From Litoribacterium kuwaitense (GTDB taxonomy: Bacteria > Bacillota > Bacilli > Bacillales > DSM-28697): a stretch of 64,000 nt of DNA. The position numbers and the translations under genes are program-made. The stretch lies in assembly GCF_011058155.1 (NCBI RefSeq), contig NZ_JAALFC010000015.1, forward strand, positions 1 through 64,000, read 5' to 3'. A model generated the notes under the pieces. That model searched no databases and was not told the origin of the DNA. It saw nothing but the letters and a program-made list of their open reading frames with translations. Positions within the stretch are counted from its first letter, which is position 1, and every line of letters begins with the position of its first letter. Of the stretch, positions 33,835-43,185 are shown in pieces.

Positions 33835-34113
33835 TTAACCATCTCCCTCCAGCTCTTGAACATTGTCTAAATCATGTATCATTTGTGATCGCTTTTTCAG
33901 CGTAGCCGACGAGAGTGGAGAGTAAAAGACAGCATCTTTCGTAACAACAATCGATTTTGGTGACCCTTCAGAAATTTCGTGTACAAGTCCGCATTTTTGG
34001 TTTTCTGCGATAAACTCCTGTGTCATTTCAGACGATTCTAGGAGACTATTGTCCAAAATTGCAATGACATCTTGAGTCCGAACGACTGTGTCTTCTCCTA
34101 GGTGAATAAACAT
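33835..34113 (-). CDS. remB: Extracellular matrix/biofilm regulator RemB (YaaB, DUF370)
   Basis: A 92-residue DUF370 protein: MFIHLGEDTVVRTQDVIAI is the family start and TKDAVFYSPLSSATLKKR the C-terminal conserved block. RemA/RemB-type proteins are DNA-binding regulators of matrix genes in bacilli. It lies between recF and gyrB as in Bacillus subtilis, 6 bp after recF. Confidence 0.92.
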   Translation of the reverse strand: MFIHLGEDTVVRTQDVIAILDNSLLESSEMTQEFIAENQKCGLVHEISEGSPKSIVVTKDAVFYSPLSSATLKKRSQMIHDLDNVQELEGDG

Positions 34114-34119
34114 GACCGC

Positions 34120-35235
34120 TCACCTCATTTTCATAATGGTTCCTTGATGCACCGCAAACATCGATGCTCGTTGAATCGTCTCGTGATCAATCCCTTCCAC
34201 ACTGGTCGTCGTTACAAAGGTTTGTACTTTCCCTTGAATCGTGTTTAATAAATGGGATTGTCGCGAATCGTCCAATTCGGATAAGACATCATCAAGTAAG
34301 AGAATTGGATATTCTCCTACTTCCTGCCGAATCAACTCTAACTCCGCTAGTTTTACAGACAATGCAGCCGTTCTTTGCTGTCCTTGAGAGCCGTAAGTTT
34401 GAACTTCTTTCTCATTGACATAAAAAAGCAAATCGTCACGGTGCGGTCCAATTAACGTGGTACCGCGCTCGATTTCCTTTTCTCGCATCGCTTCAAATCT
34501 TTCCATATACTCTTTTTCTAGTGTCGCCAATTCTTCATGCTCTGATACCTTTAAAGAAGGGGCGTACGTAACGGTAAGCGACTCACGCTGTTCTGTGATT
34601 CCGGCATGCACAGGTGCCGCCAATTCTTGCAGTAAGCGGACAAAGGCAAATCGTTTCTCCGTTAAGTGCGCCGCCGCTTTCGAAAGCTGTTCAGTGAGTA
34701 CATCTAAGGTCAACATGTCCCCATTTGACCGCTGCAACTTTTTCAAAAGCTGGTTTCGTTGCTTAAGAATTTTCACGTAGGTCGATAGATGATGCATGTA
34801 TATCGGGCTTACCTGTCCGATCTCCATATCTAAAAATCGTCGACGAACTTGAGGACTGCCTTTTACAAGATTCAAATCTTCAGGTGCAAACATCACTACG
34901 TTTAAAGCCCCGAGGTAAGTACTTAGCTTCTTTTGCTCGAGTTGATTCAAACGAGCTTTCTTGCCTTGCTCCGATATAACAAGCTTCATTGATATATTGC
35001 CGTTCTTTTTCTGGATGTCCCCTTCTATTTTAGCATAACTTTCATCCCATTTGATTAATTCTTTATCTCTTGGCGTTCGATGAGATTTAGCCATTCCAAG
35101 AACATATGCAGCTTCCATGAAATTTGTTTTTCCTTGAGCATTTTCTCCAATAAACACATTTACTTCGGGGTCAAAAGCAATCTCTGCAGTAGAAATATTA
35201 CGATAGTTCGTCAAAGCCAGCTGTTCAATATACAC
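34120..35235 (-). CDS. recF: DNA replication/repair protein RecF
   Basis: A 371-residue SMC-like ATPase that helps load RecA on gapped DNA. The Walker A site is [15 protein letters not shown], the signature [17 protein letters not shown] and Walker [13 protein letters not shown]. The start is GTG 35235 after GGGAGGGCG, giving the family N terminus [12 protein letters not shown]; an open frame to 35271 would overlap yaaA. Part of the dnaA-dnaN-yaaA-recF-remB-gyrBA group. Confidence 0.97.
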   Translation of the reverse strand: MYIEQLALTNYRNISTAEIAFDPEVNVFIGENAQGKTNFMEAAYVLGMAKSHRTPRDKELIKWDESYAKIEGDIQKKNGNISMKLVISEQGKKARLNQLEQKKLSTYLGALNVVMFAPEDLNLVKGSPQVRRRFLDMEIGQVSPIYMHHLSTYVKILKQRNQLLKKLQRSNGDMLTLDVLTEQLSKAAAHLTEKRFAFVRLLQELAAPVHAGITEQRESLTVTYAPSLKVSEHEELATLEKEYMERFEAMREKEIERGTTLIGPHRDDLLFYVNEKEVQTYGSQGQQRTAALSVKLAELELIRQEVGEYPILLLDDVLSELDDSRQSHLLNTIQGKVQTFVTTTSVEGIDHETIQRASMFAVHQGTIMKMR

Positions 35236-35249
35236 AAAGTACGCCCTCC

Positions 35250-35483
35250 CTAACGGACGTTGATCAGGCAAGATTTTCCTGATGGGAAGCTCACCTGATC
35301 TCCGGGATAAAGCTTTCGCCCCCGCCGGGATTCTAGCTCTCCATTGACTTCCACCGCATGTTCAGAAAGATAAATTTTAGCCATTCCCCCAGTACTAATT
35401 TCACCTACCAGTTGAAGAGCCTGCTGCAGTGTAATATACGGCGTTTCAATCCAAAGTGTTTCTTGTCTCATCCGATCGCTCAC
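35250..35483 (-). CDS. yaaA: S4-domain RNA-binding protein YaaA
   Basis: A 77-residue protein (72 if the inner [13 protein letters not shown], is used). The S4 fold is seen in [20 protein letters not shown] and [19 protein letters not shown]. In bacilli it lies between dnaN and recF and has been linked to ribosome assembly. The start choice is unsure: GTG 35483 follows GGAAAGGCGAAAGAAA, while the inner ATG at 35468 has a weaker site. Confidence 0.92.
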   Translation of the reverse strand: MSDRMRQETLWIETPYITLQQALQLVGEISTGGMAKIYLSEHAVEVNGELESRRGRKLYPGDQVSFPSGKSCLINVR

Positions 35484-35560
35484 TTTCTTTCGCCTTTCCT
35501 CTGTGTAAAACCAATAAATTCAAGACGAATCAGTCCCTCTATTGTACTAAAGATTGAGTA

Positions 35561-35600
35561 AAGAGAAAAGAAACCAGTACGGCTCATCAGCCACACTGGT
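35561..35600 (-). terminator. Terminator after dnaN
   Basis: On the minus strand, ACCAGTGTGGCT and AGCCGTACTGGT form a stem followed by TTTCTTTTCTC. It may be partly read through, as yaaA, recF and the genes after it lie beyond it. Confidence 0.6.
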
Positions 35601-35647
35601 CAAAAAGATACGGACAGCGCTCATAAATTAAATTTGCTATTCCTGCA

Positions 35648-36787
35648 TTAATGAGTTCGTACTGGAACGATCATGTACAAATTGCGCACATCATCGATAC
35701 CTCGAATAACGAAAGGTCGCATCGCACCAGTAAAGTCAATCCGAATATCCGCACTATTAATGACTCTCAAGGCGTCCATCATAAATTTTGCTGAAAACGA
35801 AATCGTCAACGTATCCCCCTCACACACTTGGGCAGATACGGTTTCAATGACTTTACCAATCTCAGGTGAATTCGATGAAATTTTCACCTCATGTTCACCT
35901 TCAGAAATCGTTAATTTAACGACATTGTTTCGATCTTCTTTTGCGATGAGTGACGCCCGATCAATCGCCTGTAAAAATTCTTTTGTATTGACTTCAATGC
36001 TCGTTTTATTTGATTCGGGGATGAGCTTAGATGTATCTGGATAATTTCCTTCGAGCAACCGTGAAAAAAACAACAATTTTGGCGTCCGGAATAAAATTTG
36101 CCGCTCCGTCATGACAATATCGATGTTACGATCTGTATCACCTAAAATCTTACTTAGTTCAGTCAAACTCTTTCCTGGTATAACAACATTATGGCGTTCC
36201 CCGTCCCCGTCGTCAATCTTCGCTTGCCTTAACGCTAAACGATGGCTATCTGTTGCAGTACAGACGAGGTCGTTTCCATCAATTGCCCAGTTTACACCTG
36301 TCAAGATTGGTCGTGATTCCGACGTTGAAATTGAAAACGCGGTTTGCTTGATCATCGTTTTTAATAAATCGATTGGCATTCGATGAACTTGATCTTCCTC
36401 GATAGCCGGCAGTAAAGGATATTCATCAGCATCCATGCCATTCAGATTAAATTTTGCATTCCCAGATGAAATTTGCGTGTTCAAATGGGTCATGACTTCT
36501 ATCGTTACGGTAGATGCAGGCAATTTTTTAACAATTTCTCCAAAATAACGAGCTTGAAGGACAATACTTCCAGCTTCAACGAGTTCGACTAAGGTTTCAT
36601 CTTCCTCCTCCAGAGGGACAGTCGCTTCAATGGTTACGTCTGAATCACTACCTGTAAAAGTTACACCCTCACTAGTCGCTGTTATTTTAATTCCTGTCAA
36701 TACAGGTATCGTCGTCCGAGGTGAGACGGCTTTTAATACATCTTGTACGGCTTCAATCAATTTATCTCTTTGGATTGAAAAGTGCAT
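35648..36787 (-). CDS. dnaN: DNA polymerase III beta subunit (sliding clamp)
   Basis: A 379-residue ring clamp that tethers the polymerase to DNA. It begins MHFSIQRDKLIEAVQDVLKA at ATG 36787, 6 nt after AGGAGG; the frame is open upstream to 36976 but no site is there. The three clamp domains are recognisable and the C-terminal family ending is present (IVPVRTH, in place of MPVRTY). It follows dnaA across the origin unwinding region. Confidence 0.98.
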   Translation of the reverse strand: MHFSIQRDKLIEAVQDVLKAVSPRTTIPVLTGIKITATSEGVTFTGSDSDVTIEATVPLEEEDETLVELVEAGSIVLQARYFGEIVKKLPASTVTIEVMTHLNTQISSGNAKFNLNGMDADEYPLLPAIEEDQVHRMPIDLLKTMIKQTAFSISTSESRPILTGVNWAIDGNDLVCTATDSHRLALRQAKIDDGDGERHNVVIPGKSLTELSKILGDTDRNIDIVMTERQILFRTPKLLFFSRLLEGNYPDTSKLIPESNKTSIEVNTKEFLQAIDRASLIAKEDRNNVVKLTISEGEHEVKISSNSPEIGKVIETVSAQVCEGDTLTISFSAKFMMDALRVINSADIRIDFTGAMRPFVIRGIDDVRNLYMIVPVRTH

Positions 36788-36995
36788 GTCGCATCCTCCT
36801 GGCATTGTTTCACAGACAAAAGGCTGCCTGCTGACATATATATTTATTTTAAAGAATAAAAGTAGTAGTACTCGTAGTAGGCGCTGTGGAATTGTGGATA
36901 AGATATAAAAACGTAACTGTACCAAGTTATCAACATGTGGACAAGGTGTGAATAAGAGCGACTCTTTTATCCACACTAATCACAAGCTTAAAAGC
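36788..36995 (-). other. oriC basal unwinding system between dnaA and dnaN
   Basis: On the minus strand (dnaA to dnaN) there are TTATCCACA-type boxes (36967-36975; weaker boxes at 36947-36955, 36936-36944, 36927-36935). A tandem pair follows (TGTGGATAA 36893-36901 and TGTGGAATT 36885-36893, + strand readings), then a GCGCC spacer, then DnaA-trios at 36880-36861 (TACTAC..TACTACTAC), and finally a roughly 30-bp AT-rich tract. This is the order of the Bacillus subtilis origin unwinding region, so replication most likely opens here. Confidence 0.9.
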
Positions 36996-38342
36996 CTATA
37001 GTTGTTTTAAACTGGCGTGGATACCTTCGATTTTAGACTGTAGCTCTGCATCCTGTTTTAACAGGTGAGAGATTTTTTCATGGGCGTGAATGACAGTTGT
37101 ATGATCTCGTCCGCCGAATTCTTCGCCAATCTTTGGCAAGGAGAAGTCCGTTAACTCTCTTGACAAATACATCGCAATTTGGCGAGGGAAGGCAATCGAT
37201 TTTGTACGTTTTTTTGCTTTGAAATCCTCAAGTTTAATATTGAATTCCTGACCAACCGTTTGCTGGATATCATGAATTGTAATCGTTTTTGCTTTCTGAT
37301 TTGGAATAATGCTTTTGAGCGCTTCCGCAGCTAAGTTAGCGTTAATGTCAGAATTAATTAACGAAGAATACGCCACGACACGAATTAACGCACCTTCAAG
37401 CTCGCGAATATTTGTATCAATTTGATTCGCGATGTACAGCATCACTTCATTCGGAATATCAAGCCCTTCAGCTTTCGCTTTTTTGCGCAAGATGGCGATC
37501 CGTGTTTCTAAATCAGGTGGCGTAATGTCTGTAATCAGTCCCCATTCGAAACGAGATCGAAGTCGGTCTTCCAGCGTAGGTATTTCTTTAGGTGGACGGT
37601 CGCTAGAAATGACGATTTGCTTACTTTCTTCGTGAAGAGCATTAAAGGTATGGAAAAACTCTTCTTGCGTTTGTTCTTTGCCGGCGAGAAATTGAATATC
37701 ATCAATAAGCAGAACATCAACATTTCGATATTTATTACGAAAATCGACGCCGCGATTATCTCGGATTGCATTAATAAATTCGTTTGTGAATTTTTCCGTC
37801 GACAAATAGACAACCTTTGCTTGGGGATTATGATCTTGTACATAATGGCCGATCGCATGCATTAAGTGCGTTTTTCCAAGACCGACCCCGCCGTAGACAA
37901 ACAATGGGTTGTAGGCGTTTGCAGGAGCTTCAGCTACAGCAAGTGAGGCTGCGTGGGCAAAGCGGTTACCAGAACCAATAACAAATGTATCGAACGTGTA
38001 CTTCATATTCAGCATGTTTTGTGGTGGTTCATCCGTCGAAATGGCAGAAGGTTTTTCAGGAATTGGCTTTGGCTCAATTGTTTCTTCTTCTCGATCCTGA
38101 GGGATAATAAATTTTATCTCTAACGCATCACCAGTAATTTCCTCAATCGTAGCAGCGACCAAATCGGTATATTTATCTTCCAGCCAATCTCTGGCAAACT
38201 CATTCGGCACGGAAACGGTTAATAAAGAACGATCTAGATCATACGCTTTTGTTGATTTTAACCATGTATCATAGCTGGGTTTACTCACTTTTGTTTTTAT
38301 TTTTTCAAGTGTTCTTTCCCAGAACTCTGTGAGGTCCTGCAC
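36996..38342 (-). CDS. dnaA: Chromosomal replication initiator DnaA
   Basis: A 448-residue AAA+ initiator. Domain I is at 1-80, followed by a short linker. The ATPase domain has [17 protein letters not shown] (Walker A) and [16 protein letters not shown] (Walker B). The C-terminal DNA-binding domain ends with the signature [19 protein letters not shown] 38342 follows GGAGGGG. It is divergent from rpmH, with DnaA boxes on both sides of the gene. Confidence 0.99.
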   Translation of the reverse strand: MQDLTEFWERTLEKIKTKVSKPSYDTWLKSTKAYDLDRSLLTVSVPNEFARDWLEDKYTDLVAATIEEITGDALEIKFIIPQDREEETIEPKPIPEKPSAISTDEPPQNMLNMKYTFDTFVIGSGNRFAHAASLAVAEAPANAYNPLFVYGGVGLGKTHLMHAIGHYVQDHNPQAKVVYLSTEKFTNEFINAIRDNRGVDFRNKYRNVDVLLIDDIQFLAGKEQTQEEFFHTFNALHEESKQIVISSDRPPKEIPTLEDRLRSRFEWGLITDITPPDLETRIAILRKKAKAEGLDIPNEVMLYIANQIDTNIRELEGALIRVVAYSSLINSDINANLAAEALKSIIPNQKAKTITIHDIQQTVGQEFNIKLEDFKAKKRTKSIAFPRQIAMYLSRELTDFSLPKIGEEFGGRDHTTVIHAHEKISHLLKQDAELQSKIEGIHASLKQL

Positions 38343-38916
38343 CTAAACCCCTCCTTCTCAATCAATATCAATCCCTTGGCGGAGCATTATGTAACGAAGC
38401 CGAAAAACACCACATTGACAACACGTGGATATGGATGCATAACTATACATCCATAGAAATGAAGCAATCATAGATTATTATGGCAGAAAAATATAAATCC
38501 ACGACAAATATCCGACTGTGGATGGTTTAAGCACAGTGATATGGATAAAAAAGAAATCTTAATCCACAAGGTGTGGAGAATAAAATGTCCAAAAGGGGTT
38601 AAACACAAATATGATACCAAAAGAAGAGCTTGTTTGCAATGAAATATAGCATGTTATCCACAGAGCGAAAAAGAGGTGAATATCTTTTATCCACAAGCTG
38701 AGAAGATGTGAATGGGTTGTGAGCAAACTGTGGATAGATTTTGGTGGAGTATCATCATTCACAGTTGCCATCAATGACTCTTGTGGATAATTTATAAAGA
38801 GAGGAAAGAATTTGATAGTGATGAATAACGAAACTTTGTTGACGCACTTATTCCTTTTCTTTATAATAGTTAAGACTGTCTGTAAGATGGAAAGTATCGA
38901 GCTGGAGGTGTAGTCA
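38343..38916. other. oriC DnaA-box cluster between dnaA and rpmH
   Basis: A 574-bp AT-rich stretch with many DnaA boxes. Exact TTATCCACA is at 38654-38662 and 38687-38695, and its complement TGTGGATAA at 38782-38790. One-mismatch boxes are TGTGGATAG 38729-38737 and TGTGGATGG 38517-38525, with further TCCACA/TGTGGA half-matches near 38561 and 38572. This corresponds to the upstream half of the Bacillus bipartite origin and to the dnaA promoter region. Confidence 0.92.
38839..38867 (+). promoter_or_regulatory. SigA promoter of rpmH-rnpA
   Basis: TTGACG (38839-38844), 17-bp spacer, TATAAT (38862-38867), about 50 bp upstream of the rpmH start. Confidence 0.85.
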
Positions 38917-39051
38917 TTGAAACGCACATTTCAACCAAATCGTCGTAAACGGAGTAAAGTTCATGGCTTTCGTAGCCGTATGAGCACAAGTAATGGTCGG
39001 AAAATACTCGCGCGACGTCGTCGTAAGGGAAGAAAAGTATTGTCTGCATAG
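38917..39051 (+). CDS. rpmH: 50S ribosomal protein L34
   Basis: A 44-residue, highly basic protein: [18 protein letters not shown] at the N terminus and [12 protein letters not shown] at the end, the universal L34 pattern. The start is TTG 38917, after GGAGGTG. It is too short for ordinary ORF cut-offs. Its own SigA promoter lies upstream and a terminator directly downstream separates it from rnpA. Confidence 0.97.
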   Translation: MKRTFQPNRRKRSKVHGFRSRMSTSNGRKILARRRRKGRKVLSA

Positions 39052-39080
39052 GCCACTGATGACGTCAGTGGTCTTTTTTT
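39052..39080 (+). terminator. Terminator/attenuator between rpmH and rnpA
   Basis: GGCCACTGA and TCAGTGGTC with a 5-nt loop, then TTTTTTT. It likely lowers rnpA expression relative to rpmH. Confidence 0.85.
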
Positions 39081-39107
39081 CCATGTATCTATTTTATTGA
39101 AGGAAGA

Positions 39108-39476
39108 ATGGAACGGGTTGGTGAATGTAGTTTGGAGAGTAAGCACCGTTTGAAAAAAAATAAAGACTTTCAACACGTCTTTCAGGAAGGTCAGTCGACA
39201 GCAAATCGCCAGCTCGTTGTCTATGTAAAAAAACAAAATGATCTTGGACATTTTAGAGTCGGTTTTTCTGTCTCAAAAAAGATGGGCAGTGCCGTTAAAC
39301 GAAATTACATTAAACGTTGTTTAAGACAAGCATTTCAAAACATCGATCTGGAATTGGGACCGGTAGACATCATTGTCATTGCTAGAAAACCGGCAGCCTC
39401 ACTCGGATGTGCCGACATTCATACAAGTCTTCGCCATGTTTTAAAAAAAGCAGGACTAGCCCGAGGGAGTAGATGA
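39108..39476 (+). CDS. rnpA: Ribonuclease P protein component
   Basis: Up to 122 residues; protein subunit of RNase P, which matures tRNA 5' ends. The RNR motif region is clear: SVSKKMGSAVKRNYIKRCLR, preceded by LKKNKDFQHVFQEG. ATG 39108 is only 2 nt from GAAGGAAG. TTG 39132 (LESKHRLKKNKDF) has GGTTGGTG at better distance and gives the family-like N terminus, so the true start may be there. Confidence 0.95.
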   Translation: MERVGECSLESKHRLKKNKDFQHVFQEGQSTANRQLVVYVKKQNDLGHFRVGFSVSKKMGSAVKRNYIKRCLRQAFQNIDLELGPVDIIVIARKPAASLGCADIHTSLRHVLKKAGLARGSR

Positions 39477-39574
39477 CCAATCCCTTCATATAAATGAAAA
39501 GACAAGAATGAATTAAATGAAGTAGTGAAAACCTGTTTTATAGCAACCCTACATAGAGTTAGGAGGATCCATTG

Positions 39575-40360
39575 TTGAAAAGACATCACCGCTGGGCTTC
39601 ATGGGTTGTGCTGGCAAGTGCTGTATTGCTTTTGTCTGGCTGTACAGAAATTAACCAGCCAATTACCGAAGAAAGCACAGGGATATGGAATGAATTTTTC
39701 GTATACCCGCTGTCGTGGTTGATTATACAAATTGCTGGTATGTTTAGTGAAAGCTATGGACTAGCGATTGTTATTGTCACGCTTATGATCCGACTCGTTT
39801 TGCTTCCATTGTTTATCAAACAAACGAGGAGTTCCAAAGCGATGCAAGAAATTCAACCTGAACTTCAGGCTTTAAGGGAAAAATATTCATCGAAAGACCA
39901 AAAAACACAGCAGCAGTTACAGCAGGAAACGATGCAATTGTTCCAGGAGAGGAAAGTCAATCCACTGGCTGGTTGTTTGCCGATTTTTGTTCAGATGCCG
40001 ATCCTGCTGGCATTCTATCATGCGATTATGCGAACAGGCGAAATAGGAAACCATACGTTCCTCTGGTTCGATCTTGGTGAATCCGATCCTTACTTTATTT
40101 TGCCGATTGTCGCTGGTATTACAACATTTTTGCAGCAGCGTATTATGATGGCAGGCAATGCGCAACAAAATCCACAGATGATGATGCTTATGTATATTAT
40201 GCCGGTAATGATCATTGTATTTGCGGCTTATTTCCCTGCAGCACTCGCTTTATACTGGGTGACAGGAAACATTTTTATGATCATCCAAGCGTTGATCGTG
40301 AAGGGACCATCACCTAATAAAAATGGAGCACCGGCAAAGGCGGAGGGAACGAAAAAGTGA
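39575..40360 (+). CDS. spoIIIJ: Membrane protein insertase YidC1 / SpoIIIJ
   Basis: About 261 residues; Oxa1/YidC insertase for membrane proteins, in bacilli also needed for the SpoIIIA-SpoIIQ channel in sporulation. A lipoprotein signal peptide ends in LLLSGC. The cytoplasmic hairpin is [16 protein letters not shown], followed by [16 protein letters not shown] and the C-terminal membrane segments. The basic tail is short. TTG 39575 lies 7 nt after AGGAGGA; TTG 39572 is the alternative. Overlaps jag by 4 bp. Confidence 0.97.
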   Translation: MKRHHRWASWVVLASAVLLLSGCTEINQPITEESTGIWNEFFVYPLSWLIIQIAGMFSESYGLAIVIVTLMIRLVLLPLFIKQTRSSKAMQEIQPELQALREKYSSKDQKTQQQLQQETMQLFQERKVNPLAGCLPIFVQMPILLAFYHAIMRTGEIGNHTFLWFDLGESDPYFILPIVAGITTFLQQRIMMAGNAQQNPQMMMLMYIMPVMIIVFAAYFPAALALYWVTGNIFMIIQALIVKGPSPNKNGAPAKAEGTKK

Positions 40361-41064
40361 GATTAGAGGTCACCGCTGAAGGTAAAACGGTTGATGAGGC
40401 TATTTCTTCGGCACTACAACAGCTTGAGACAACGCGTGAAAACGTGCAAATTGAAGTTGTTCAGGAACCTAGAAAAGGCTGGTTTGGGCTGTTTGCACGA
40501 CCAGCTTTGGTCAATGCGCGAATGATTGAATCGGAGCCATCCTTCACACCTGAAAAGAGTGAGGAATTCAAGCCGTCTGAAACGGAAGCGGTGGCTGAAA
40601 ACACGCTGAACATTGAAGATGAAACGAAACAGTATATCCAGAATATGCTTAATGCGATGGACTTAAAAGCAGAGGTCGTTTTCATTTCATCGAAAGAACG
40701 AGAAGCGTGGTTTGATATTCGCGGTGAGGATATTGCGCAAGTGATAGGTAAACGAGGTCAAACCTTAAACGCATTCCAACAGCTTGCCCAAGCGTTTATA
40801 AATCACCATGACACGAAATTTAGACTCGTCATGCTAGATGCTGAAGGATATCGTGGACGTAGGAAAGAAACGTTAGAGCAACTAGCTGTTCGTATGGCCT
40901 ATAAAGCTAAAACTGAACATGTAACTGTACAGCTTGATCCAATGCCCTCATTTGAACGAAAGATCATTCATCATGTTCTGCAAAAATATGAAGGCGTTGT
41001 AACAGAATCAGCAGGCCAAGAGCCTAATCGATTTATAAGGATCCGACCGACTGAAGTGTCATAA
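40357..41064 (+). CDS. jag: RNA-binding protein Jag (SpoIIIJ-associated)
   Basis: A 235-residue protein with the Jag N-terminal domain ([21 protein letters not shown]), a KH domain ([14 protein letters not shown]) and an R3H domain near the C terminus. GTG 40357 overlaps the spoIIIJ stop (GTGA) with GGAGGGAACG upstream, so the two are translationally coupled. In related bacteria Jag/KhpB binds RNA and influences cell division. Confidence 0.96.
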   Translation: MRLEVTAEGKTVDEAISSALQQLETTRENVQIEVVQEPRKGWFGLFARPALVNARMIESEPSFTPEKSEEFKPSETEAVAENTLNIEDETKQYIQNMLNAMDLKAEVVFISSKEREAWFDIRGEDIAQVIGKRGQTLNAFQQLAQAFINHHDTKFRLVMLDAEGYRGRRKETLEQLAVRMAYKAKTEHVTVQLDPMPSFERKIIHHVLQKYEGVVTESAGQEPNRFIRIRPTEVS

Positions 41065-41070
41065 GGTCGA

Positions 41071-41114
41071 AAAAGTATAGAAGGTCATTCGTGACCTTGT
41101 CTATACTTTTTTTA
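41071..41114 (+). terminator. Terminator after jag
   Basis: AAAGTATAGAAGGTCA and TGACCTTGTCTATACTTT around TTCG, followed by a T-run. Confidence 0.9.
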
Positions 41115-41309
41115 TTGGACAATTTTAACGCAGTTTCTATATGAAGATTGAAAGATGAAGCGTAATGTTGAGCAAAACGAGAAAATAAACACGAGAATGA
41201 TTGTTAACAAGCTGAAAAATAGAAGAGTTGCAAAGCGAGCGCTAAAAAATAGACACAGTCTTAGCTAGATTCTTTCTACTCTTCTACTTTTATTATTTTA
41301 AGTCTTGAT

Positions 41310-41323
41310 TGAAAGCGTTATCA
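41310..41323 (+). promoter_or_regulatory. Candidate cre site (CcpA operator)
   Basis: TGAAAGCGTTATCA matches the cre consensus TGWAANCGNTNWCA at every defined base. It lies in the long jag-mnmE gap upstream of a short ORF. Binding is inferred. Confidence 0.5.
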
Positions 41324-41370
41324 AAAAAGGTGCGAAGACTTAAATAGACCCTCAGTTCTTAGGAGGACAA

Positions 41371-41427
41371 GTGAGCCAAGCAACAACGAATGAAATCATT
41401 TATCGACAGAATGAACCGTTCCTTTGA
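41371..41427 (+). CDS. Possible 18-codon leader or small-protein ORF
   Basis: GTG AGC CAA begins an 18-codon ORF (MSQATTNEIIYRQNEPFL) placed a few nt after TAGGAGGAC, and its last codons overlap a terminator-like stem (41414-41450). No known match. The strong ribosome-binding site and the overlapped hairpin are why it is listed. It may be an attenuator leader, a small peptide gene, or chance. Confidence 0.3.
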   Translation: MSQATTNEIIYRQNEPFL

Positions 41428-41450
41428 GGAGAGAACGGTTATTATATTTC
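41414..41450 (+). terminator. Terminator-like stem overlapping the short ORF
   Basis: AACCGTTC and GAACGGTT with an 11-nt loop, then ATTATATTTCTTTT. Confidence 0.6.
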
Positions 41451-41510
41451 TTTTAGCACTTAACAGTCTTTTAATTTACGTATTCAACGATGTCATACTT
41501 GATAGGGGGT

Positions 41511-41568
41511 TGTGGATAAGTTAAAATGGCGTTATAATATACTGCTATGTGTTATCCACTGTGGATAA
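41511..41568 (+). promoter_or_regulatory. DnaA boxes at the mnmE promoter
   Basis: TGTGGATAA at 41511-41519, TTATCCACT at 41552-41560 and TGTGGATAA at 41560-41568. Between them lies TATAAT (about 41533-41538), a likely -10 for mnmE. DnaA could regulate the mnmE-mnmG-rsmG operon or bind here as a titration site. Confidence 0.7.
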
Positions 41569-41611
41569 ACGTAAGTAGACTTCATAGTGAAAGCATCAGG
41601 AGGTGAATCAA

Positions 41612-42991
41612 TTGGAGATGGATACGATTGCTGCGATATCAACCCCTGCTGGTGAAGGGGCGATTGGTATCGTTAGGTTGAGTGGACCGCAAGCGATTCA
41701 GTTGACGGACACGATTTATCAAGGGAAAAAATCTTTGCGTGAGGTCGACAGCCACACGATTGTTTATGGCAAGATCGTAGATAATGATTCTAAAGATCAT
41801 CTAGAAGAAGTCATGGTATCTGTCATGCGTGCGCCAAAAACGTTTACAAGAGAAGATGTAGTCGAAATCAATTGCCACGGAGGAGTCGTGTCTATCCAGC
41901 GGATTCTTCAACTGGTGCTTCGACAGGGAGCAAGACTTGCAGAACCCGGAGAGTTTACGAAACGTGCCTTTTTAAATGGTCGAATTGATTTGTCACAAGC
42001 TGAAGCGGTCATGGATCTTATTCGAGCAAAAACGGACCAGGCGATGACGAGTGCGGTGCATCAAGTTGAAGGTCGGCTCGGACGGCAGATTCAACAGCTT
42101 AGACAGACCATTTTGGAAGCTCTTGCTCAAGTAGAAGTGAATATCGACTATCCAGAGTATGACGATGTTGAAGAGATGACGCAGCAAACGCTTCGTCAGC
42201 ATGCTGATCAAGTACAGGCAGCGATCGGAGAACTGCTTTCTACTGCAGCACAAGGAAAAATCCTTCGTGAAGGTTTAAAGACAGCGATTATTGGGCGCCC
42301 TAACGTCGGAAAGTCTTCTCTTCTCAACAGCCTTGCGCAAGACACACGTGCCATTGTAACAGATGTCCCAGGCACGACAAGAGATGTGATTGAAGAGTAT
42401 GTAAACGTACGCGGCGTTCCACTAAAGCTGATTGATACAGCCGGCATTCGTGAGACCGAAGATTTAGTCGAAAAAATCGGTGTTGAACGGTCACGACAAA
42501 TGCTAAAAGAGGCAGAATTGATTTTGTTAGTACTAAATAACAACGAGCCGCTCAGTCAGGAAGACGAGTTGCTTTTCGAAGCCGTTGCGGATCTTGAAGT
42601 GATCATTATTTTAAATAAAACAGACTTGCCTACGAAGACAGACCGTGAGAAAATCAACCTATTGGCCTCTGGACGGCCAGTCATCACAACGTCATTGTTG
42701 CAAGATGAAGGACTTGATGAGCTTGAAGCTGCAATTGCTGCTTTGTTTTTTGAACAAGGTGTAGAGCGTGCGGATTCTAGCTATGTATCGAATACGCGTC
42801 ATATAGCACTTTTAGAGCAAGCGTTGCAGTCGATTCATAGTGCGATCGAAGGTATTGATACAGGCATGCCTGTAGATATCGTTCAAATCGATATGCAAAA
42901 GGCATGGGAGCTGCTCGGTGAGATTACAGGTGATACTGTTGGGGAAACCCTTATAGATCAGTTGTTTTCACAATTTTGTCTCGGAAAATAA
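41612..42991 (+). CDS. mnmE: tRNA modification GTPase MnmE
   Basis: About 459 residues. With MnmG it makes 5-carboxymethylaminomethyl-uridine at the wobble base of several tRNAs. The N-terminal folate-binding domain starts [14 protein letters not shown]. The G domain has [34 protein letters not shown] and NKTD. The C-terminal FCLGK carries the conserved Cys. TTG 41612 lies 7 nt after AGGAGGTG; ATG 41618 is the alternative and matches the Bacillus subtilis N terminus. Confidence 0.97.
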   Translation: MEMDTIAAISTPAGEGAIGIVRLSGPQAIQLTDTIYQGKKSLREVDSHTIVYGKIVDNDSKDHLEEVMVSVMRAPKTFTREDVVEINCHGGVVSIQRILQLVLRQGARLAEPGEFTKRAFLNGRIDLSQAEAVMDLIRAKTDQAMTSAVHQVEGRLGRQIQQLRQTILEALAQVEVNIDYPEYDDVEEMTQQTLRQHADQVQAAIGELLSTAAQGKILREGLKTAIIGRPNVGKSSLLNSLAQDTRAIVTDVPGTTRDVIEEYVNVRGVPLKLIDTAGIRETEDLVEKIGVERSRQMLKEAELILLVLNNNEPLSQEDELLFEAVADLEVIIILNKTDLPTKTDREKINLLASGRPVITTSLLQDEGLDELEAAIAALFFEQGVERADSSYVSNTRHIALLEQALQSIHSAIEGIDTGMPVDIVQIDMQKAWELLGEITGDTVGETLIDQLFSQFCLGK

Positions 42992-43012
42992 ACAGTTGGT
43001 GTTCTATTGTAG

Positions 43013-43150
43013 AGTGTTGACAAAGTCTAAAGTGACTTTGTCCGCACTTTTTTAAGAGAGAATACCGATTCTATTCGTCAGCCGGATTGACAAAGGCACT
43101 TCAAATGAAGGCGAGATGAACAAAACGTCGAGATTTGTCAACAGGCTGGA
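43013..43150. repeat. Dispersed two-hairpin repeat, copy A
   Basis: Hairpin 1 (AGTGTTGACAAAGTC..GACTTTGTCCGCACT, then T-run) is a terminator after mnmE. Hairpin 2 (CAGCC..TTGACAAA and TTTGTCAA..GGCTG, 43080-43147) follows. The same two-part layout recurs at 58763-58920; hairpin 1 alone recurs at 54688 and, inverted, at 25403. Confidence 0.6.
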
Positions 43151-43185
43151 TGTTAACATAAAAAATATAAAAGGAGGCATGTCCT

